A stretch of DNA of 9,471 bases from an uncultured Clostridia bacterium (GCA_934247335.1 CAKQJJ010000039.1:1-9471); one strand, 5' to 3'. Positions 1 through 6,390 are shown, counted from the first letter of the stretch. Made by a program: numbers and translations. The notes: a model not told the origin generated them from the sequence alone.

Positions 1-924
1 GCCGGAATATTTTGCCGTGTTTACGTCTATTACGGTAAGCGCTTCGGTGTAGCCGAACACGAGCGATCCGCCCGACGGCAACATTACTTTTGGCGACAGA
101 ATCGCATCGACCTGGCTAAGCACGTTGAAATCGGCAAACATATCGCCCGATTTGTCGTAGAAACGAATTTTCTCGGACAGTTTGGGTTGAGTTTCCTTTG
201 CGCTTTCGGCAATTTTTTCGCACGTTTCGCGATCGTTGCAGATTATCGCCTCGATATCGTCGTTGAACATATCGCGAATCGAGCGGTAGATAAGATCGCC
301 GTCGTCGTAAATAATCGAAATGCCCACTTTGTTTTCGTAATCGTTTTTAATGCGCTGCCACAGCGCGGTAAGGCGCTTGACTTCGCCGATTATTTCGCTT
401 TTTTTGGCTTCCTTGCAAACCGTTCTCGCGATCAGTCCGCCGCCTTCCGGTTTTATTTTAGTGAGTAGCTGAGTAAGTTTGTCGCGCGTAGCCTCGTCGG
501 TAATTTTATTTGACACTCCGACAAAATCGATGGTGGGCGTCATTACCACGAATCTGCCGGGAAGCGAAATATTGGTGGTAAGGCGCGCGCCCTTCATCTG
601 AACGGGCTCTTTGGTTGCCTGCACCATTACGTAATCGCCTGCGTTTATCGTAAGTTTTCCGGGAATAACGCCGGCTTGCGACATTATCGAGCGGTGCGCG
701 AGTATTTCGTCAACCGACAAAAAGCCGTTCTTTCCCTCGCCGAAATCGACGAACGCCGATTGCAGTCCCGACAGGATATTGACGACCTTGCCTTTATATA
801 TGTTACCCGTGACGCCCGTGGAGCCCGCATATTCGACGTAGTACTCTTTCAGTTCGCCGCCACTCATAAGAGCGACCGATACGATATACGATTGCACATC
901 CACGAGGATATAAGACGATTTCAT
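1..924 (-). CDS. rng: Ribonuclease E/G family endoribonuclease, N-terminal 308 codons (3' end outside window)
   Basis: This encodes a single-strand-specific endoribonuclease of the RNase E/G family, which processes rRNA and starts mRNA decay in the cytoplasm. The protein starts MKSSYILVDV at the ATG 924-922 and stays open to the window edge. An S1 RNA-binding domain lies at about residues 37-120, with the family signature AFVDFGEGKNGFL near residue 57. KGARLTTNISLPGRF follows. GLIART places R167 and T168 at the positions of the E. coli 5'-phosphate sensor pair R169/T170. LPSGG and then TEALTVIDVNT place D300 at the first catalytic Mg-binding Asp (D303 in E. coli). The second catalytic Asp, the Zn-link cysteines and the tail lie outside the window. 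No good Shine-Dalgarno sequence precedes the ATG. It has its own promoter 52 bases upstream but follows the M50 gene by only 76 bases, so readthrough is also possible. RNase G and E cannot be told apart from the visible part. Confidence 0.95.
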   Translation of the reverse strand, partial: MKSSYILVDVQSYIVSVALMSGGELKEYYVEYAGSTGVTGNIYKGKVVNILSGLQSAFVDFGEGKNGFLSVDEILAHRSIMSQAGVIPGKLTINAGDYVMVQATKEPVQMKGARLTTNISLPGRFVVMTPTIDFVGVSNKITDEATRDKLTQLLTKIKPEGGGLIARTVCKEAKKSEIIGEVKRLTALWQRIKNDYENKVGISIIYDDGDLIYRSIRDMFNDDIEAIICNDRETCEKIAESAKETQPKLSEKIRFYDKSGDMFADFNVLSQVDAILSPKVMLPSGGSLVFGYTEALTVIDVNTAKYSG

Positions 925-975
925 TTTATTACCGCATCATAAGTTAGTTTACGCGCAAAATAAACACGCTTATTT

Positions 976-1004
976 AGTATATCATAAAATTTTAATGAAA
1001 TCAA
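976..1004 (-). promoter_or_regulatory. Candidate sigma-A-type promoter for the RNase E/G gene
   Basis: On the minus strand TTGATT (1004-999) and TATACT (981-976) are separated by 17 bases, and TG-A precedes the -10 as an extended -10 element. Transcription would start near 969 and give a leader of about 45 bases. The -35 overlaps the TGA stop of the M50 gene (1003-1001). The 17-base spacer is itself almost palindromic (TCATTAAAATTTTATGA, 7 of 8 symmetric pairs), which may be an operator or just AT-rich sequence. Confidence 0.6.
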
Positions 1005-1855
1005 CTAAAAAACGAGGTTTTTCCGCTTGTTTTAAGCTTTTTGTAGCATGGAAGATTGCAAACTAAAACTTTTTCGGAGAGATATACGTCCGAAGAAATA
1101 TCCCGTTCGGCAAGAGTCAGTCCGCTTTCCTCCACTTTGAATACCGAATAGTGCTCGGCACCCAGTTTTCTTTTCAATGTCGCCACGGTTGTATTTTCGC
1201 CGATTAAAAAAAACTTTACTGGCAGAGCTTTAATTATTTTTTCGCTTCTGAACGCCGCGTCGTAGATTTTGCGGTACGTGCCGGCGTCCTTGCCTTTTAT
1301 AAGCCCTGTCAAAACGAACCACACGGCAAACAAGCAGCTTATTCCGTACGCGCTTTTTACCGAGAAAATAAACGCGGCAAGAAGGAAAATCGCCGTCAAG
1401 ACCGACAAAATCGTTTTTACGACGCCCGAAAATTTATACTTCCTGACTGCGGCGTAAATCGCCCGCCCGCCGTCCAGCGGATAGGCAGGCAAAAGGTTGA
1501 AAAGGCACAGCCCGGCGTTTGCAAGCGCAAAATCGCGCGTATAAAAATAGACGTCCGGGAAAAGCCACCAAAGAGCGACGATCGTCAGCCACAGGCAGGC
1601 GTTTACGAGCGGGCCGGAAATCGCGATTATAATTTCGTCGCCCGGTTTCATTCCGCCGCAATCGACGTTCATCGCCGCTCCCATCACGCCTAAATTAACG
1701 CTTTCGGGCGCATAACCACGTCTTTTCGCGGCAATCGCGTGTCCCGCTTCGTGCAACGCGAGCGCGCATAAGTAACATATAAAAACGTAAATTTTGCCGG
1801 TAAAAGCAAAAAAAACGCCGTACGCGATTATTGCGGGCGATATTTTTATTTTCAT
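1001..1855 (-). CDS. spoIVFB: SpoIVFB-type M50 intramembrane zinc metalloprotease
   Basis: This is a site-2-protease family polytopic membrane protein that cleaves substrates within the membrane. In spore formers SpoIVFB releases sigma-K from its precursor. The 284-residue length is close to the 288 of B. subtilis SpoIVFB. The zinc-binding HEAGH motif is at residues 35-39 inside the first hydrophobic region (20-42). SGPLVNA at 80-86 and FNLLPAYPLDGGRAIY at about 119-134 supply the conserved Asn (N120) and the third zinc ligand Asp (D128). Further hydrophobic stretches lie at about 88-100, 111-123 and 150-188. The last 75 residues are soluble and resemble the CBS-like tail of SpoIVFB. The ATG directly abuts the TAA of the 70-residue gene upstream and has no visible Shine-Dalgarno sequence, so translation is probably coupled. 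Whether this organism makes spores cannot be told from the window, since M50 relatives also occur in non-spore formers. Confidence 0.88.
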   Translation of the reverse strand: MKIKISPAIIAYGVFFAFTGKIYVFICYLCALALHEAGHAIAAKRRGYAPESVNLGVMGAAMNVDCGGMKPGDEIIIAISGPLVNACLWLTIVALWWLFPDVYFYTRDFALANAGLCLFNLLPAYPLDGGRAIYAAVRKYKFSGVVKTILSVLTAIFLLAAFIFSVKSAYGISCLFAVWFVLTGLIKGKDAGTYRKIYDAAFRSEKIIKALPVKFFLIGENTTVATLKRKLGAEHYSVFKVEESGLTLAERDISSDVYLSEKVLVCNLPCYKKLKTSGKTSFFS

Positions 1856-2068
1856 TTATTCGGTAAGGCAAAAACGCGTATCATTTCGGATAAAACGGCG
1901 TCGTTCCTTTTTTTCAAGAATAATACACGCTGCAAAAAGCGCGACTATAAACACGCACGAAACGAAATATAAAGCTTTCTTTCCGCTACGTTTTGCCGAC
2001 GGCACTTTTCGTTCGGCTTTCGGTTTTTGCCTGACCGCAACTTTATTCATTCCGAAATATTTGTCCAT
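1856..2068 (-). CDS. Small single-pass membrane protein of unknown function in the SpoIVFA position
   Basis: I do not recognise this 70-residue protein. It has a strongly basic N-terminal segment (about residues 9-31, rich in Lys and Arg), one hydrophobic helix at about 32-51 (ALYFVSCVFIVALFAACIIL), then a charged stretch starting EKKERRR. The positive-inside rule gives no clear orientation because both flanks are basic. It stops exactly one codon before the M50 ATG. In Bacillus this slot holds SpoIVFA, a membrane protein of about 264 residues with a peptidase-like domain that holds SpoIVFB inactive. The basic-helix layout fits a much shortened SpoIVFA-like partner, but no sequence match is visible. 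An alternative is a small FtsL-like or unrelated membrane protein. There is no clear Shine-Dalgarno sequence before the ATG. It lies 37 bases after minE in the same direction. Confidence 0.6.
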   Translation of the reverse strand: MDKYFGMNKVAVRQKPKAERKVPSAKRSGKKALYFVSCVFIVALFAACIILEKKERRRFIRNDTRFCLTE

Positions 2069-2105
2069 ACGCTATATTATTTCTATGAAGCGGCAAATAT
2101 ACGCG

Positions 2106-2339
2106 TTAAACGTATTTTCCGGTGCCGATAAAGCGTTTGGTTCGGGCGCGGACGTTGAGAATAAACTCGCCGTCCTCGGTAACGTCGACGTACACGGTTA
2201 AATCTTCGCGCGACAAATACATATAATTGGTAAGCAGTTTGTACGTTTCCGCTTTCATTATTCTTAAACTGTTTTCGATATCCGCGATACGACTGCGGCT
2301 CATCCGGCGCATGCGCTCTTCCGCGTTTGACTGTTGCAT
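2106..2339 (-). CDS. minE: MinE-like cell division topological specificity factor, with an unusual N-terminus
   Basis: MinE stimulates the MinD ATPase on the membrane and drives pole-to-pole oscillation that keeps division at midcell. The 77 residues align with the MinE topological-specificity domain: an amphipathic helix (IMKAETYKLLTNYMYLS, about residues 27-43), then strands LTVYVDV and EFILNVRAR, which match the ILEVI.KYV / VTVQLE / LELNV pattern of E. coli MinE. The usual N-terminal membrane-targeting segment (ALLDFF) is absent; the protein begins MQQSNAEERMRR instead. The gene starts 11 bases after minD. Its strong Shine-Dalgarno sequence AAGGAG (2352-2347, 7 bases from the ATG) includes the last two bases of the minD stop codon, so the two are co-translated. 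The position next to minD is the main support, because MinE sequences are poorly conserved. Confidence 0.72.
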   Translation of the reverse strand: MQQSNAEERMRRMSRSRIADIENSLRIMKAETYKLLTNYMYLSREDLTVYVDVTEDGEFILNVRARTKRFIGTGKYV

Positions 2340-2350
2340 TTTCGTTCTCC

Positions 2351-3139
2351 TTACAGATGTTTTTTAAGCGCGCGCTTTATTCCGCCGAATATTCCGCGGA
2401 ATTCCTGAGTGCAATCGTAGGCGGTTTCGGTTCCGTAAACTATATTGCGGCACAGCATCTGCATAGCCCGGCTTCCGCTGCCGTCGCTTCTGAGACGTTC
2501 GCCGGAAGTGGACAGACCGTTTATTTCGTCGTTTTCGGGCACTATTCCGCAAAGCGGTATTCCGAGTGCCGACCGTATATCATCGGGCGAAGCCATATCT
2601 CCGTCCACCACCATATCGCCGCGCACGCGGTTTACGATAAGTTTTGCCGGCATGCGATAGGAAGCCAGTATGCTTATTACTTTGCTTGCGTCTTTTACCG
2701 CCGAAACGTGCGGAGTGGTTACGACGATTGCTTCGTTCGCAGCCGAAACGGCGCGATGAAAGCCCAGCTCGATACCGGCAGGGCAGTCTATAAGCACGTA
2801 TTCGAAAGAATCGAGCGAGCGTATAATCGCGCGCAGGTGGTCGCCTGTAATTTCGCCCGTCCGATAGCCTCTTACCGACGGCATAATCATCAGATTTTCG
2901 TTTTCCGGATCTTCGACGAGCGCCTGACAAGGACGGCATCTGTTTTCGGCTACGTCGGATATATCGAACACTATTTTGTCCTCTACGTTCATAAGTACGT
3001 CCAGATTGTTAAGTCCCATATCGGTGTCCACAAGCAAGGTTTTCATTCCCATTGCGCTTAAACACCTGCCAATACCCAGCGTTATCGACGTTTTGCCCAC
3101 GCCGCCTTTGCCGGAAGTTATCACTATTACTCTCGACAT
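2351..3139 (-). CDS. minD: Septum site-determining ATPase MinD
   Basis: MinD is a membrane-associated ATPase of the ParA/MinD family that blocks division away from midcell together with MinC and oscillates or is held at the poles. The 262 residues show the deviant Walker A motif SGKGGVGKTS with K11 and K16, switch I Asp residues D38 and D40 (VDTDMGLNNLD), Walker B YVLIDCPAGIE with D118, and a C-terminal amphipathic membrane-targeting helix (FRGIFGGIKRALKKHL). GGGAGG-type spacing is good: Shine-Dalgarno GGGAGG at 3150-3145 lies 5 bases before the ATG. The gene heads the minD-minE-orf70-spoIVFB run and has its own promoter just after the terminator of the upstream operon. No minC lies upstream, although clostridial and Bacillus loci normally have it there. 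Confidence 0.96.
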   Translation of the reverse strand: MSRVIVITSGKGGVGKTSITLGIGRCLSAMGMKTLLVDTDMGLNNLDVLMNVEDKIVFDISDVAENRCRPCQALVEDPENENLMIMPSVRGYRTGEITGDHLRAIIRSLDSFEYVLIDCPAGIELGFHRAVSAANEAIVVTTPHVSAVKDASKVISILASYRMPAKLIVNRVRGDMVVDGDMASPDDIRSALGIPLCGIVPENDEINGLSTSGERLRSDGSGSRAMQMLCRNIVYGTETAYDCTQEFRGIFGGIKRALKKHL

Positions 3140-3165
3140 TTCAGCCTCCCGTTGTCTTCCACTCG

Positions 3166-3194
3166 ATTATACCTCGCTCGGGAAACAAAAAAAC
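3166..3194 (-). promoter_or_regulatory. Candidate promoter for the minD operon
   Basis: A perfect TATAAT lies at 3171-3166 on the minus strand, 26 bases before the minD ATG. The -35 is poor: GTTTTT (3194-3189) at 17 bases, made from the T-tract of the upstream terminator. The start would be near 3159, giving a leader of about 20 bases with the minD Shine-Dalgarno sequence. The placement right after a terminator supports a real start. Confidence 0.5.
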
Positions 3195-3222
3195 AGCCGT
3201 TTATGTCGCATAAGGCTGTTTT
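3187..3222 (-). terminator. Rho-independent terminator closing the ppx-maf-mreB operon
   Basis: On the minus strand AAAACAGCC (3222-3214) pairs with GGCTGTTTT (3198-3190). An inner helix CTTATG-type extension adds TTATG/CATAA (3213-3209 with 3205-3201) around a three-base loop, with a two-base bulge. Seven T residues (3193-3187) follow. It begins 33 bases after the mreB-like stop codon. Confidence 0.85.
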
Positions 3223-3255
3223 CTGTCGTGTAATTATCGTATTTTTTCTTTAAGA

Positions 3256-4263
3256 TCAGTTGCCGAGAACTTTTTTAAGCAGTTCGCGGTTTCCAAGCAG
3301 TTTGCCGCCGCCCGGGCATGCCGAGTAATCGGGGCTTGCGGATATGTGAACGTCGAGGTCGAGCGCTTTTTTCATCACTCTGTCCAGCCCGAGTATTTTT
3401 GCCGCGCCGCCGGTGACGTATACGCCCTTTTCGCTGAGGTCTGCCGCAAACGATTTCGGGCAGGTTTTGATGACGTCGTGAACCGCTTCGGACACCTTGC
3501 TGTAATAGGGCATAAGCGCCTCGAACACGTCGGTTGCGTATATGGTGCAGGACGCGGGAACAAGCGTTTTGGAATTGACGCCTTTTATTTCCAATCCGGC
3601 GTTGTCGTTGGGGTACAGACTGCCTATTTCTTCCTTGATCTTGCGTGCGAGCGCGCGGCTTATACGCAAGCCGTACTTACCCACGACGTAATCGCAGATA
3701 GCTCCGTCCATCATATCTCCGCCGATGCTTACCGAGCAGCCGGTTATTATTCCGCAAAGGCTTATAAGCGCGATTTCGGTAGAGCCGCCGCCGATATTTA
3801 CGACGAGATTTCCGGCAGCTGCGTCAACGGGCAGATTCATTGAAAGTGCGGACAGAATTATGTTGTCCACCATGTCCACGTTTGCGATTCCGGCGTCGTA
3901 GCACACGTCGCCGTACTGCTTGCGCTCTTCAACCGATAATCCGGTGGGGACCGCCATTATCGCGTTTATGCGCGTAAACAGATTTTTTTCGACGTTGATT
4001 TTATTTAAGTATTGCCCCAGCATCATGGTTGCAGCGGCGGGATCGGCGATATAGCCGCCGTGTACCGGGCGAACGATGGTCGTATTGTCTGGCGCTTTGC
4101 CTATTATGTCTGCGGCTTCGTCGCCCACGCAACCCAATTTTCTTGCGTCGTCCCTGCCCGTGTACGCTATAAGCGTGGGTTCGTGCAATACTACGCCCTG
4201 ATTTTCCACGAAAACCGACGTAAAACACGTTCCTATATCCAAAGCAATGTTTACTTTACCCAT
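3256..4263 (-). CDS. mreB: MreB/Mbl-family actin-like protein, divergent in the active site
   Basis: MreB-family proteins are bacterial actins that form membrane-bound filaments and guide cell-wall synthesis. The 335 residues align end to end with MreB: LDIGT at 8-12 (phosphate 1), GVVLHEPTLIAY, RPVHGGYIAD at 65-74, VPTGLSVEERK at 105-115, IGGGSTEIALISL at 157-169 (phosphate 2), GGDMMDGAI at 181-189, EEIGSLYP at 211-218, and VTGGAAKI at 283-290 (adenosine motif). Departures are notable. The Asp before the GGG loop is N156. The usual EEP of the IEEPxAAAIG segment is D133-N134-I135, so the catalytic Glu position is lost. GTANT is GTCFT. The gene starts inside the maf stop region (8-base overlap), with AAGGAG 7 bases before the ATG. 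mreC and mreD do not follow; a terminator does. It is probably a variant MreB/Mbl paralogue, and a conventional mreB may exist elsewhere. Confidence 0.9.
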   Translation of the reverse strand: MGKVNIALDIGTCFTSVFVENQGVVLHEPTLIAYTGRDDARKLGCVGDEAADIIGKAPDNTTIVRPVHGGYIADPAAATMMLGQYLNKINVEKNLFTRINAIMAVPTGLSVEERKQYGDVCYDAGIANVDMVDNIILSALSMNLPVDAAAGNLVVNIGGGSTEIALISLCGIITGCSVSIGGDMMDGAICDYVVGKYGLRISRALARKIKEEIGSLYPNDNAGLEIKGVNSKTLVPASCTIYATDVFEALMPYYSKVSEAVHDVIKTCPKSFAADLSEKGVYVTGGAAKILGLDRVMKKALDLDVHISASPDYSACPGGGKLLGNRELLKKVLGN

Positions 4264-4816
4264 TGAAATTCTCCTTTAATATTTCTTCCAGCATTTTTAC
4301 GGGCAAGCCGATAACGTTGTCGGCGTCGCCGTTTACTCCCGTAACACACTCGAAAAACATTTTGTCCTGCAATCCGTACGCGCCGGCTTTATCCATAGGA
4401 CTGCCGGTAGAAATATATTTTTCTATAAATCGGTCGTCAAGCTCGCCCACAGAAACAAAGGTTTCGCAAAACGCGTTCGTCAGTTTCTTGTCGCTTTTCA
4501 CGCACACGCCGGTTATCACGGAGTGCGTTTTGCCGGACAGGCTTTTAAGCATACGCGCGGCGTCGCTTTCGTCGTGCGGTTTTCCGAGCACTTGTCCGTC
4601 CATAACGACGATCGTGTCGGCGCCGACGACGATGCCTCCGATGCGCGAAAAAACTTCTTCGGCTTTATGCCGTGCGAGCGCGCAGGCAAACTGACCGGCG
4701 TTTACGAACGCCGCTTTTTCTTCTCCGCACGCAGGCACGATATTTACGGTTAAATCTTTTATTTTTGAAATAAGCTCTTTTCTTCTCGGCGAAGCGGAAG
4801 CAAGCGTGATTATCAT
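4256..4816 (-). CDS. maf: Maf/YhdE-type nucleoside triphosphate pyrophosphatase
   Basis: Maf proteins hydrolyse dTTP, UTP or modified nucleoside triphosphates to the monophosphate plus pyrophosphate in the cytoplasm, and overexpression inhibits septation in B. subtilis. The 186-residue protein is full length for the family. It has the N-terminal SASPRRKEL (7-15), VVGADTIV with the likely catalytic base D67, LGKPHD at 78-82, TGVCV at 102-106, SPMDKAGAYGLQ at 139-150, and the closing GDADNVIGLPV at 163-173. The ATG overlaps the TGA of the ppx-like gene (ATGA, 4 bases), and its own end overlaps the mreB-like start. Only a weak Shine-Dalgarno sequence precedes it, so translation is likely coupled. 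The maf-mreB adjacency is a conserved one. Which nucleotide it prefers (YhdE-type or YceF-type) cannot be settled by eye. Confidence 0.95.
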   Translation of the reverse strand: MIITLASASPRRKELISKIKDLTVNIVPACGEEKAAFVNAGQFACALARHKAEEVFSRIGGIVVGADTIVVMDGQVLGKPHDESDAARMLKSLSGKTHSVITGVCVKSDKKLTNAFCETFVSVGELDDRFIEKYISTGSPMDKAGAYGLQDKMFFECVTGVNGDADNVIGLPVKMLEEILKENFNG

Positions 4817-6327
4817 ATGATTTCGAGGTTCTTTCTGTACGCGCGGGCAAACTCGGCTGCTGCTTCGGACGCGTCTTTAAGTTCGAGCGTGCAGTCGCCT
4901 TCGGTTTCGGTTTTCATAATTACCGAGTCGCCGAGAACGTCGCAGTTGATGTCCTTTACGCAGCTGTTCATGGTTCTGTCCAGACTTTCGGCAATGCGCA
5001 GAATGACCGACAGACGCATAACCGCCGTAAGATCCTCTTCGGTTACGATATCTTTGAATTTATTCCATTCGTTGATATTGAATTCGTCGCTTCTTATTCC
5101 CTGAGCAACGAACGCGGCAAGCACTATTTCGCGGTGGCTTGCTCCGCAAAGGTTGGAATTGAGAATAAAATAGTAGGCGTGTTTATATCTGTTGTAGAAT
5201 TTGATACGCGCGCCGGCATCGTGCAAAAGCGCGGCGATACGCAATACTTTCATATAGAAACGCGGAAGCTTGTGCAGCACTCTCAACTGTTTGAAAAGCT
5301 GAATGCTGAGCATGCAAACCTGTTCGGAATGGCGGATATTAACGTCGGAGAAGTACATAGTGGTGTACGCCGAATATCCAAGAATATCGCTTATCGGTTT
5401 TTCTATCGTGGTGGGAACGGCGTGATTGAACATAAAGCCCTCTCTTACGCCGTAGCCGGAAACGGTGAGCTGCTCGAACGAAGTGAGGTCGAACACGCTT
5501 TTCACGCAGGCAAGCGCAGCCGGGAAAATGTCCGCTCTTCCAGCGCCGAGACCTCTTATTCTGCTGCGTTTTTCGGGATCGAGCACGCGGAACATTTCGT
5601 AAACGGTGTTGAAGTTATCCTGCGACAAAACGTAGTTGTGCAGCATTTCGAGCGGGTACTTTCTTACTCTTCTGCTTATTCGCGCAAGGTTGCGGAAAGC
5701 TCCGCCGCAACCGATGAACTGATAGTCGGGGTCGAGCGTTTTAAGCCATTCCACGCGGGAAAGCTGAGTATAAACGTACTGATAGATATTGTCCATCTGC
5801 TCCGCGGGAGATACTCCGGGATCTTTGAACAGTTCGGTGAGCGTAATGGTGCCGAACGGCAGATTTTCGCGATAGATTATGTTGCGGCGGTTGTAGCAGA
5901 TGAGTTGCAGGCTGCTGCCGCTTAAATCGACGATTACCGCTTTCGAGATATCCAACGAATTTATAACGCCGTAATAGATGTGCTGAGCCTCTTCTTCTTC
6001 GCTTAGCACTTTGAATTTGAATCCGCACACCGTGTTGATTTCTTCGATAAAGCTTTTCTGGTTTTTCGCACGGCGAACCGCGTTGGTTGCGAAAGCGTAC
6101 ACTCTTTCTACGCCGTAGCTGTCGCAAAGCTTGCGGAACATTTTAAGCGTTTTAATCGCCTGCGCCACTCTCGACGGCTTTAAAAATCCGTCTCTGTCCA
6201 TATCCTGACCGAGACGAACGGTTTCTTTCAATTCGTCGAAAACGACGAAATGCCCGTTGGGAAGTATTTCGACCAGAACAAGACGCGCCGAGTTGCTGCC
6301 CAAATCAATAACTGCTATTTTTTCCAA
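4813..6327 (-). CDS. ppx: Ppx/GppA family phosphatase (exopolyphosphatase or pppGpp hydrolase), long form with HD-like domain
   Basis: The Ppx/GppA family removes terminal phosphates from polyphosphate or converts pppGpp to ppGpp. The 504 residues match the long E. coli-like form: an ASKHA-fold region (about 1-300) and a helical HD-like domain (about 315-485). Phosphate loop 1 is VIDLGSNSARLVLVE (6-20). The catalytic Glu pair falls in SEEEEAQHIYYGV (109-121). GCGGAFRNL (207-214) and SGYGVREG (290-297) follow. Phosphate loop 2 is degenerate: DLSGSSL at 134-140 where DIGGGST is usual. In the C-terminal domain LLHDAG has H369-D370, with H333, H383 and D450 completing an HD-like set; the E. coli protein has LHEVG there, from memory. 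The start is TTG at 6327-6325, set by AAGGAG 7 bases upstream with no usable ATG nearby. It is first gene of the ppx-maf-mreB operon. Substrate choice cannot be assigned. Confidence 0.93.
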   Translation of the reverse strand: MEKIAVIDLGSNSARLVLVEILPNGHFVVFDELKETVRLGQDMDRDGFLKPSRVAQAIKTLKMFRKLCDSYGVERVYAFATNAVRRAKNQKSFIEEINTVCGFKFKVLSEEEEAQHIYYGVINSLDISKAVIVDLSGSSLQLICYNRRNIIYRENLPFGTITLTELFKDPGVSPAEQMDNIYQYVYTQLSRVEWLKTLDPDYQFIGCGGAFRNLARISRRVRKYPLEMLHNYVLSQDNFNTVYEMFRVLDPEKRSRIRGLGAGRADIFPAALACVKSVFDLTSFEQLTVSGYGVREGFMFNHAVPTTIEKPISDILGYSAYTTMYFSDVNIRHSEQVCMLSIQLFKQLRVLHKLPRFYMKVLRIAALLHDAGARIKFYNRYKHAYYFILNSNLCGASHREIVLAAFVAQGIRSDEFNINEWNKFKDIVTEEDLTAVMRLSVILRIAESLDRTMNSCVKDINCDVLGDSVIMKTETEGDCTLELKDASEAAAEFARAYRKNLEII

Positions 6328-6334
6328 AATAATT

Positions 6335-6340
6335 CTCCTT
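6335..6340 (-). promoter_or_regulatory. Shine-Dalgarno sequence that fixes the TTG start of the ppx-like gene
   Basis: AAGGAG lies 7 bases before TTG at 6327-6325 on the minus strand. The reading frame opens with the conserved MEKIAVIDLGSNS only if this TTG is used, and no in-frame ATG or GTG is better placed. Confidence 0.85.
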
Positions 6341-6361
6341 GTAGAGTATCTTTCGGCAAAT

Positions 6362-6390
6362 ATTATAACACAGAAATGCCGACTTGTCCA
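6362..6390 (-). promoter_or_regulatory. Strong promoter of the ppx-maf-mreB operon
   Basis: On the minus strand TGGACA (6390-6385, five of six matches to TTGACA) is followed by a 17-base spacer and a perfect TATAAT (6367-6362). The TG-T just before the -10 makes it an extended -10 promoter. The start would fall near 6355, giving a leader of about 28 bases that carries the Shine-Dalgarno sequence. Confidence 0.85.

Noticed and set aside
187..942. Plus-strand open frames at 187-468 and 676-942
   Set aside because: Both are antisense to the RNase E/G frame, which runs unbroken with catalytic and sensor residues in place.
1794..2201. Plus-strand open frame of 135 codons across minE, orf70 and the protease start
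   Set aside because: Antisense to three tightly packed genes, with no known motif and no promoter seen.
2327..3061. Long plus-strand open frame of 244 codons
   Set aside because: It lies wholly antisense to minD, whose motifs are intact; the translation has no recognisable domain and is a shadow frame.
5134..5925. Long plus-strand open frame of 263 codons
   Set aside because: It is antisense to the well-conserved ppx-like gene and its composition looks like a reverse-frame artefact.
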